Shown: positions 61,501 to 64,000 of the stretch, in pieces
Layout of the letters: every line of letters begins with the position of its first letter
Position numbering within the stretch: position 1 is the stretch's first letter
Assembly: GCA_034401795.1 (NCBI GenBank)
Contig: CM067373.1
Location: 39,357,669-39,421,668, forward strand
DNA from: Chaetoderma sp. LZ-2023a
Lineage: Eukaryota; Mollusca; Caudofoveata; Chaetodermatida; Chaetodermatidae
Length of the DNA: 64,000 nucleotides
Reading direction: 5' to 3'
The notes under the pieces: generated by a model
The model's database searches: none
Told to the model about the DNA's origin: nothing
The model's input: only the letters and a program-made list of their open reading frames with translations
Made by a program: the position numbers and the translations under genes

Positions 61501-62939
61501 AAATACGTTGTTTGCGTGCTATTTTTATCATTTAAATTTTTTGTTTCATGTCCATAAAACCGATATTTGGTTAAAACCGATATGAAAAGTCATATTGAAA
61601 CCGATATGGCTGTAAGCCAAAACGCGCAGCCCTAGTGTGTCCTATTTTTGTGTTATTAACGATCGGTTTTAGTTGAAGCATCTTGGCGACTGGATTTCAA
61701 GTTTTTGTTTAAATTTACCAATTAGAAGTCATCCGGCTAAAACTGATATGAAAACTCAGAGCGAAACTGATATGGCTACATAAGCCACACCACACAGCCC
61801 AACTCAACCCAATACCAATTCACCCCATTAATTCATATACCTTAAAATAGGCTATACGAAATATCGAAATATCGGGATTTTTTCACCACGATATATCGCG
61901 ATACCTCCTAGGACAATATCGTGCAAGCCTACTATAACACATAAAAAAGAATTGAAGATATATATACTTTTTTTTTTATATATATAAATATATAATCTGG
62001 ACTATCAGCAAGAGACCCCTAGGTTTCTTCCAGAAGAAAGCCAACCCAGGCAGATAGTCAAAGTTGGCGAGAGCGAGAACTTGCAATGACATACCATCAA
62101 CTGCACATCCTAGTGCACTGTGGACAATCTGCAGATTCCCGAGCAATGCATGGCTGAAATGAGCATGCTAAACAGATAAGATTTTCGTGAATCCATGCAC
62201 TTTAATCAAAACATAAATAACTCTAGAGCTTACCAGTCTTAAAAACTGTGGACCTATATCTCACCGTGCTCAATTCAATTATCAATACCTTTCAAAGGGC
62301 CATTTCAACGAAACACTAGTTACATCTGTCACATACAACCCCTGCATAGTATGATAGTAAATGATGTACCCAATTTTTGTGTATTGATGCAGACATTTAC
62401 CTAAAGTTGTATAAATTGTTAGGGGTTCGATTCATTCCTTTCTCATATTATATTTACCTTGGTCGAACTAAGTCTTGTATGCTGTAAGTAAACTGAAATT
62501 CATGCATGACATTTTGTGAGTTATCTTCATCAGAGCACAACTGGCCTGCAGCACAAGGAATTTGTCTGAGGAAGTCCATCGGCCCATCATGATTACACTT
62601 CCGATCAAATGCAATTCTGTCAATTTTGCGAAACATTGCTGAACAGGCTTTTGATCGTGGATAGACGGTACTGTTGCCGTAGAACTCCATGAAGTACTCA
62701 CTGTCCACGACTACTAGGGTTAATTTACTGGAGATATTTAGCTTTGATGTGATGTTACCATAAACATAGCCCTGGGTTTCAGTCACGTCCATTGTATCCG
62801 TCTTCTGAAAACCAAATTTACCCAAGAAAAAAAAGAAATTGCTAGATTTCCAGGTTCCATATAAGTGTAGACAATTTGCCAAGTTGAATTTTAGAGTCAA
62901 TGCGTATAAGCAGAACAGTAATTTTACACACTGCATCAT
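34318..62939 (-). CDS. GPR180/TMEM145-family seven-helix membrane protein, five exons
   Basis: Coding exons (minus strand): 62939-62458, 48907-48355, 46523-46268, 43970-43842, 34535-34318. Intron phases are 2, 0, 1, 1 and agree at every junction; all introns are GT-AG. The product has 545 residues. A signal peptide (MMQCVKLLFCLYALTL) leads a luminal domain to about residue 220 with several N-glycosylation sites (NITS, NISS, NSTV, NQSS) and many cysteines. Seven helices follow at about 223-245, 254-275, 295-314, 325-345, 361-380, 395-417 and 432-449. Then comes an acidic cytosolic tail. FDGVGVTALKIFG and LLLIAKGF between helices 2 and 3 match the family's conserved block. Mammalian GPR180 has been linked to TGF-beta signalling; the role here is not known. 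An in-frame TAA directly before the ATG fixes the start. Whether it is GPR180 or TMEM145 is open. Confidence 0.9.
35490..35600. repeat. TTGCATCATTTTTT short tandem repeat in the hAT 5' region
   Basis: Five units of about 17 bp (ATTGCATCATTTTTTT) are followed by one inverted copy (AAATGATGCAATAGAAAA), so the run can fold back. It lies about 80 bp before the transposase start. Confidence 0.75.
35675..37525 (+). CDS. hAT transposase with BED zinc finger, intact 616-residue frame
   Basis: An N-terminal BED-type zinc finger at residues 12-51 has Cys30, Cys33, His47 and Cys51 (VCKVC ... KKHAANC). After a low-complexity linker, the RNase H-like catalytic core shows LALDGWSNIHNEP (first Asp) and CSIVTDNAANVAKMR (second Asp), the pattern of hAT enzymes and ZBED relatives. 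The C-terminal dimerisation region (hATC) is at about 540-605, with SAGVERVFSSYG and KLRNKLGTLKAAKL. The length of 616 is normal for an autonomous hAT. The start ATG at 35675 follows GCAAA and precedes the BED finger by eleven residues. No stop interrupts the frame, so a functional enzyme or very recent insertion is plausible. It is a transposon gene and not a host ZBED gene, because matching ends and a target duplication surround it. Confidence 0.95.
   Translation: MSNSGRKQDPIWIHYEKVKTPDKAGVRAVCKVCRHELQGIPERLKKHAANCTGPPTPALQGLAVAATETGTSSQSEQQQRVETVVDQNDVVVMEVEPLSTSSSASAAVKRPVHGQLAAGTLAAKIPKLNYGLQNYVIRTSAEKRGELDRDVARMVYATNSPFRLVENRHFINLVKDLRPGYQPPSRKDIGGKYLDVIYTEEREKARKNLEGELVCLALDGWSNIHNEPIVCATVTTCLGDIYLVDTMDTSGHPHTAEYLYDIAKQTIENTHNDFGCIICSIVTDNAANVAKMREFLKERLGFNMIAYGCTPHLLNLTSKDLEMGNVKEHVTQVVKYFRNNHFASAQIRQSSCRKLVMPADTRWNTMYDCLNSYCEAWPTLVTICDGHTDRIDVAIANKVRNVVIKRSADEYRLCLKPVACALDKAQSDNCTIVEAVELWKDVKTALHNDTNNSTKRAADKRYQQAVTPHHMLANLLHPKYRGRNLTQQERETALTVASEIPGLMTLVIKFEAMAPPFHILKFNDEVVNGVTSLHWWKSHRRDFEDDLLEAFEFTQRLMSAVAASAGVERVFSSYGLVQSKLRNKLGTLKAAKLVFLFRSLNCDKENDFRFQLNDDC
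37712..37890. repeat. Palindromic repeat family B, long copy inside the hAT
   Basis: The palindrome is about 180 bp: TAATTAAAGAATATGCATCC outermost, TTGAATATTTTGAAAGCAAT next, and stem AGCCGTTGCTGCC / TCAGCAACGGTT innermost around a TAAG loop. Arms agree closely, so it is young. Confidence 0.85.
38142..38244. repeat. Palindromic repeat family C, copy 1
   Basis: Arms GATAAACTGGTGTACATTTT then CAACAATTTTGGTGGA, and the complement TCCACCAAATTTGTTG then AAAAATGTACACCAGTTTAT. The centre is GCTGTCTGCGACAGC. Family C uses different sequence from A and B but the same plan. Confidence 0.85.
38252..38457. repeat. Palindromic repeat family C, copy 2 with outer ends
   Basis: AACCCTTAGCACACTGATGT at the left and CCAGAGTGCTAGGGGTTAT at the right lie outside a palindrome with AAATTAAATTTAAAGATAAA arms. 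A third AGTGTGCTAAGGGTTAA end at 38488-38504 suggests two overlapping insertions. Confidence 0.75.
39358..39883. other. Intron 4 sequence with an open but unassigned frame
   Basis: 39404-39597 (plus strand) is open for about 64 codons and is followed by a good donor-like AGAGAGGTAAGC at 39595-39606, but no family signature is visible and the frame ends before the donor. CCTTATGTAAATGTT at 39390 and CCTAATGTAAATGTT at 40256 are direct repeats around the promoter-like segment. Confidence 0.3.
39884..40200 (+). promoter_or_regulatory. TATA promoter-like segment with eleven CGGTTAC motifs
   Basis: CCGGTTAC or a one-base variant occurs at about 39884, 39906, 39944, 39968, 39999, 40031, 40051, 40072, 40092 and 40123, with one reversed copy (GTAACCGG) at 40145. 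A TATA box, TATAAAAGCAGG, is at 40161, and a start site would be expected near 40190 (ACTGACATTCGG). GTAACCGG resembles Myb (YAACNG) and Grainyhead-like sites; the factor is not determined. No coding region that it could drive was recognised, and it runs opposite to the gene whose intron it sits in. It could be the promoter end of a mobile element or of a short noncoding gene. Confidence 0.5.
40201..40854. other. Intron 4 sequence after the promoter-like segment
   Basis: Text at 40256-40330 (TCATATGGGTAACTCGCATA) repeats text at 34828-34860, so it is a dispersed repeat. Frames here are short and unsupported. Confidence 0.35.
40855..40986. repeat. Palindromic repeat family A, copy 10, cut by the DIRS-derived array
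   Basis: The core TTACGACTGGAATGACTGGT with its short return arm ends at TTAGCCTGCAAATTG. The remaining outer arm is replaced by the DIRS terminal sequence at 40984. Confidence 0.65.
40984..41822. repeat. 28-bp minisatellite, 29 units, seeded in a DIRS terminal repeat
   Basis: The array opens with TGAAGGAAATTTCAATTTCC then CTTTCTCCGAGATCTA, which is the DIRS terminal repeat seen at 49193 and 1605. It then becomes CCGAGATCTAGCAACCTGAA plus CATCAAAG, repeated exactly every 28 bp from 41011 to 41822. Only single substitutions are seen (one AAACTGA near 41470, one AACATGA in the last unit). There is no spacer between units, so it is a tandem array and not CRISPR-like. Confidence 0.92.
41823..43841. 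other. Intron 4 start: noncoding, with two family B copies
   Basis: A worn family B palindrome lies at about 42025-42085 and another at 42870-42985 (stem TTTTGAAACTAATTTGACTG). At 43200-43345 the phrase TGTACCCGGTTGG recurs four or five times in degenerate form. Other frames are short. Confidence 0.45.
43842..43970 (-). CDS. GPR180/TMEM145-like exon 4 (residues 431-474)
   Basis: The acceptor is GTGTTTACAG before 43970, and the donor is CACAG followed by GTGAGTG at 43841. It encodes helix 7 (SYSVDFLSYAILVHLLW) and the start of the tail. Intron 3 (2.3 kb) is mostly the 40-bp minisatellite. Confidence 0.9.
44046..45550. repeat. 40-bp minisatellite filling intron 3
   Basis: About 36 units of ACTGAGACATCTGAATTATT then GGACGCTTGTTAGGCAAGCG. 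CTTGTTAGGCAAG is itself a short palindrome present in most units. Units vary at several positions and a few carry insertions. The array takes up about two thirds of intron 3 of the GPR180/TMEM145-like gene. Confidence 0.88.
45830..45960. repeat. Family B relative (TTGTTGGTGG variant)
   Basis: GGCTGAATATTTTCAAAACA then GTTTGACTGACAGTTGTTGG matches the copy at 15285. The return arm is largely lost. It lies directly beside a family A copy. Confidence 0.55.
45965..46196. repeat. Palindromic repeat family A, copy 11
   Basis: Full ends TTAATCCTTTAACACTCATT and AAAAGAGGGTTAATT. The core TGGCTCAATAACCGAGCCA is intact. It ends about 70 bp from exon 3, within the start of intron 3. Confidence 0.8.
46268..46523 (-). 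CDS. GPR180/TMEM145-like exon 3 (residues 346-431)
   Basis: The acceptor is AATTTTACAG before 46523, and the donor GTAAGTC starts at 46267. It encodes EWETWPGYLI, then helices 5 and 6 with a WFIYLPVL block. Intron 2 is 1.8 kb and holds a family C palindrome. Confidence 0.92.
46852..47057. repeat. Palindromic repeat family C, copy 3
   Basis: Ends TTAACACTTACCACTCTGAT and CAGAGTGGTAAGGGTTAA. Stem CAGTGTACATTTTTCAACAA then TTTTGGTCGACGATGTTG, with matching return arm. It lies in intron 2. Confidence 0.8.
47361..47960. mobile_element. AGCTCACCTGG family, fragment D
   Basis: It starts AACAAGAGGCCCAAGGGTCT, as element C does. Several units of about 150 bp follow (GGAAAATCCAAGATGGC, TGACCAATCAAA, TCCTTCCA). 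The AGCTAAAA end is not found. Confidence 0.6.
47961..48354. other. Intron 2 sequence, nothing recognised
   Basis: No repeat boundary or open frame that I can support before the exon 2 donor. Confidence 0.4.
48355..48907 (-). CDS. GPR180/TMEM145-like exon 2 (residues 161-345)
   Basis: The acceptor is TTATTTTTCAG before 48907, and the donor GTAAGT starts at 48354. It encodes the end of the luminal domain and helices 1-4. Intron 1 is 13.55 kb and contains the DIRS fossil, LINE fragments and three hAT elements. Confidence 0.92.
49193..54355 (-). mobile_element. DIRS-type retrotransposon fossil, copy 2, with a LINE inserted
   Basis: The element spans about 5.2 kb on the minus strand in intron 1 of the GPR180/TMEM145-like gene. 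Parts in element order: a 5' terminal repeat (54217-54352); 5' noncoding sequence to about 53400; a Gag-like region (about 53400-51240) with a cysteine-rich start and a lysine-rich KKQKQHKGKAKAK end; reverse transcriptase (about 51230-50590; CVSIDLKDAYFHIPM, TYIDDW); tyrosine recombinase (about 50580-50032; AHDVRGIAAS, then DYHMRDV carrying the expected Tyr); and the 3' palindromic terminal block (49193-49545). A LINE end (51843-52245) lies inside the Gag-like region. It is broken in several places and cannot be whole. Flanking duplications are not expected for this class. Close likeness to copy 1 suggests a common, not very old, source. Confidence 0.8.
51843..52245 (+). mobile_element. 3' end of a LINE (L2/CR1-like), inside the DIRS fossil
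   Basis: One frame from 51852 to 52193 encodes the C-terminal part of a LINE reverse transcriptase protein: HWLPIRKRIEFKILLLTWKC, then LRSCGDRAFSVVAPRLWNQL, then a stop. An untranslated 30 bp follows, and then a (TTA)n tail (52223-52245). This is the usual 3' structure of L2/CR1-group LINEs in animals. The copy is 5'-truncated at insertion and its remaining frame is open, so it is fairly recent. DIRS Gag-like sequence resumes on both sides. Confidence 0.8.
54356..54715. other. Intron 1 sequence between DIRS fossil and LINE fragment
   Basis: No feature recognised. Confidence 0.35.
54716..55240 (-). mobile_element. LINE open reading frame 2 fragment, C-terminal part
   Basis: On the minus strand, 55235-55035 reads SKVPLTKRLHLYNATCVPLM and 54954-54730 reads FGHVLRMPGDTPAQRALEFA. 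These are the linker and C-terminal region typical of LINE proteins of the RTE/Jockey type. The frame changes at least once between them (about 54950-55030) and the piece lacks both catalytic core and 3' end. It is from a different family than the LINE at 51843. Confidence 0.7.
55357..55626. repeat. Solo DIRS-like terminal block, diverged
   Basis: It begins TTTCAATGTCCCTTTCTCCG and ends GGTAAGTATTGATCGAAGGA. A GGGTACCCGG / GGGTACCCAG pair lies in the middle, and outer arms CCTAAGAGTCTTAGACTTTT / CAAAAGACTCTTAGGG flank it. Sequence differs clearly from copies 1 and 2, so a second DIRS subfamily is implied. Confidence 0.6.
55677..58617. mobile_element. hAT-type element of 2.9 kb without transposase
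   Basis: Ends CAGACCTGGGATCAAATGC and GTATTTGACCCCATGTCTG. Flanks CACCCAGC at 55669-55676 and 58618-58625 are an exact 8-bp duplication. Both subterminal regions are packed with AAATACTTTTGAAAGTATTT-like words (55690-55850 and 58460-58610). The interior (55860-58440) has no transposase and instead holds a cluster of at least six family B copies or halves (56325, 56675, 57050, 57215, 57505, 57700) and a family A copy at 58085-58275. Confidence 0.85.
58085..58275. repeat. Palindromic repeat family A, copy 12 (diverged)
   Basis: AATGTCCATTTGCAGCCCAA, then ACGACTGGCTTGGTTACTGA and AGCTAGTCATTCCA. Right outer arm lost; end GAGTGTTAAAGGTTTAA remains. Confidence 0.6.
58679..61931. mobile_element. 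hAT-type element of 3.25 kb with another hAT nested inside
   Basis: Ends TAGGCTTGCACGATTATCCG and GGACAATATCGTGCAAGCCTA. Flanks CTATAACA at 58671-58678 and 61932-61939 are an exact 8-bp duplication. No transposase remains. GGCGAGAGGTGGTGCATTCA and its surroundings are duplicated at about 60070 and 60225. It is interrupted by the element at 60578-61634. A worn second copy of the inner element's right end lies at 61735-61800. Confidence 0.88.
60578..61634. mobile_element. 1.06-kb hAT-type element nested in the 58679 element
   Basis: Ends TAGGGCTGCGCGATATACCG and AAACGCGCAGCCCTA. Flanks GTGTGTCC at 60570-60577 and 61635-61642 are an exact 8-bp duplication. ACCGATAT words cluster at both ends. 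No protein is encoded. It must be younger than the element it sits in. Confidence 0.88.
61940..62457. other. Intron 1 sequence next to exon 1
   Basis: A TA-rich microsatellite lies at about 61958-61995. The rest up to the exon 1 donor shows nothing recognisable. Confidence 0.4.
62458..62939 (-). CDS. GPR180/TMEM145-like exon 1 (residues 1-161)
   Basis: It encodes the signal peptide and most of the luminal domain (GKFGFQKTD, GYVYGNITS). The donor is CCAAG followed by GTAAAT at 62457. The exon ends two bases into an Arg codon (AG), completed by A from exon 2. TAAATGATG at the start gives two adjacent Met codons after an in-frame stop. Confidence 0.9.
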
Positions 62940-63089
62940 TTATTTGTACATAAGCACAAAAAACATAGTTCTAAATACACAAACACATGAACAGGAACTT
63001 GTGCAACAAAAGATAACTCGAGAACATTACCAAAAGGCTACCTCGAGACGGGCAACTCTAGCATGGTCAGTTAAACTGATAACTTTAAA
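62940..63089 (-). other. Upstream of the GPR180/TMEM145-like start codon
   Basis: Only about 150 bp separate the ATG from a LINE. A possible 3' splice site (minus strand GTTTGTGTATTTAG ending at about 62975) would allow an untranslated exon further upstream. No TATA box is evident. Confidence 0.3.
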
Positions 63090-64000
63090 TGGAAAATCTT
63101 TAAAAACTGTGCTAGAGAAATACTAACTCCACTGAATCACATCTGCAATCTATCATTTTCACAGGGTATATTTCCATCCCGATTAAAAACTGCATGCGTA
63201 ACACCTATATTCAAAGCTAAAGACTCATCTGATTTTACTAACTATAGGCCAGTCTCAGTACTTCCGCTTTTCTCTAAACTTCTGGAAAGATTATACTACA
63301 ATAGAACTATAAACTATCTTAATAAAACTCTATAATCTATGAATCCCAGTACGGCTTCAGAGAAAAACACTCTACCGTGCTTGCCATTGTGGATATGCTT
63401 GAAAAAATAACCACATCCCTTGAGAGAAATGAACACACTCTAGGTGTATTCTTGGACCTCTCCAAAGCATTCGATACTATTGATCATGAAATATTACTAA
63501 AAGAACTAGCCCACTATGGAATTAGGGGGCATTGCATTAAATTGGATATATAGCTATTTAACTAACAGAACCCAATGTGTAAAATTCAGTGGGGCCATGT
63601 CAGGAGACAGGAAATTAATCTGTGGCGTTCCACAAGGATCAATTCTTGGACCTCTGTTGTTTTTACTATACATGAATGACCTACCCAAAGCATATAATCA
63701 CCTCTCACGAATATTGTTTGCGGATGATACCAATGCCTTTTGTAGTCACAAGGACATAGACACTGTATACAAGTATGTAAATAATGAAATGAAAAAAATC
63801 ATAGACTGGTTTAAAGTGAATAAACTATCTCTGAATGTCGATAAAACTAACTATATACTTTTCACAAAATCTAAGAATTTAAAACAAATAGCTCTCCCCA
63901 AAATGCAGGTAAATAATCAAGAAATTCATGAAGCACAATATGTCAAATTTCTCGGCGTCTATCTGGATAAAAGCTTAACCTGGGAGAAGCATATAGAAAT
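63090..64000 (+). mobile_element. LINE reverse transcriptase (Jockey/CR1-like), runs off the window
   Basis: Reverse transcriptase motifs appear in order: [84 protein letters not shown], then the active site ILFADDTNAF (FADD) and SLNVDKTNYILF. Two frameshifts are visible, one near 63332-63340 and one near 63525-63530 (a run of five G). The 5' end is truncated just upstream of motif 0, and the 3' end lies beyond the window. It faces away from the GPR180/TMEM145-like gene and begins about 150 bp before that gene's start codon. Confidence 0.88.

Noticed and set aside
1-64000. tRNA or rRNA genes
   Set aside because: No convincing cloverleaf, A/B box pair or rRNA core sequence was noticed on either strand by eye; a covariance-model scan was not possible.

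Overview
This window looks like 64 kb of an invertebrate genome, most likely a lophotrochozoan and probably a bivalve mollusc. Genes are split by long introns, introns are packed with transposons and tandem repeats, and DIRS-type retroelements, hAT and Tc1 transposons, LINE fragments and the repeats ending in AGCTCACCTGG that I associate with mollusc genomes are all present. The phylum call is inference from repeat content and was not tested by a search.

Two host genes can be supported. (1) A five-exon gene on the minus strand (62939 to 34318) encodes a 545-residue, seven-helix protein of the GPR180/TMEM145 family. All four intron phases agree across the junctions, and the coding sequence is complete from signal peptide to stop. 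(2) The last exon of a COA4-like (CHCHD8) twin-CX9C mitochondrial protein lies on the plus strand at 14579-14689. A third, weaker candidate is an open exon-like stretch at 2032-2229.

Layout: 1-1.9 kb, end of a DIRS fossil. 2.9-6.9 kb, an old hAT-type element with a second inverted-repeat element inside it. 7-10.5 kb, degraded repeats. 10.8-13.2 kb, an AGCTCACCTGG element. 13.45-14.69 kb, a 49-bp minisatellite that copies the COA4 intron/exon boundary, then the COA4 exon. 15.6-17.3 kb, a nearly whole Tc1-like transposon. 18.8-20.3 kb, a tandem array split by a hAT insertion. 20.9-30 kb, more AGCTCACCTGG elements, a hAT miniature element and a CCAAT-rich minisatellite. 30.4-31.9 kb, a 61-bp minisatellite. 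34.3-62.9 kb, the GPR180/TMEM145-like gene. Its introns hold an apparently intact hAT transposon (35149-39253), a promoter-like cluster (39.9-40.2 kb), a 28-bp minisatellite that starts in a DIRS terminal repeat, a 40-bp minisatellite, a second DIRS fossil (49.2-54.35 kb), and two more hAT elements, one with a third inside it. 63.1-64 kb, a LINE reverse transcriptase that runs off the window.

The most unusual observation is the array before COA4: 23 tandem copies of the 3' splice site plus the first 13 exon bases. Only the last acceptor leads into the full twin-CX9C reading frame; the others give a stop six codons in. Other distinctive structures are three families of long near-perfect palindromes, two of which share TTAACCCTT-type ends, and a TATA promoter carrying eleven CGGTTAC-type motifs with no recognised gene behind it.
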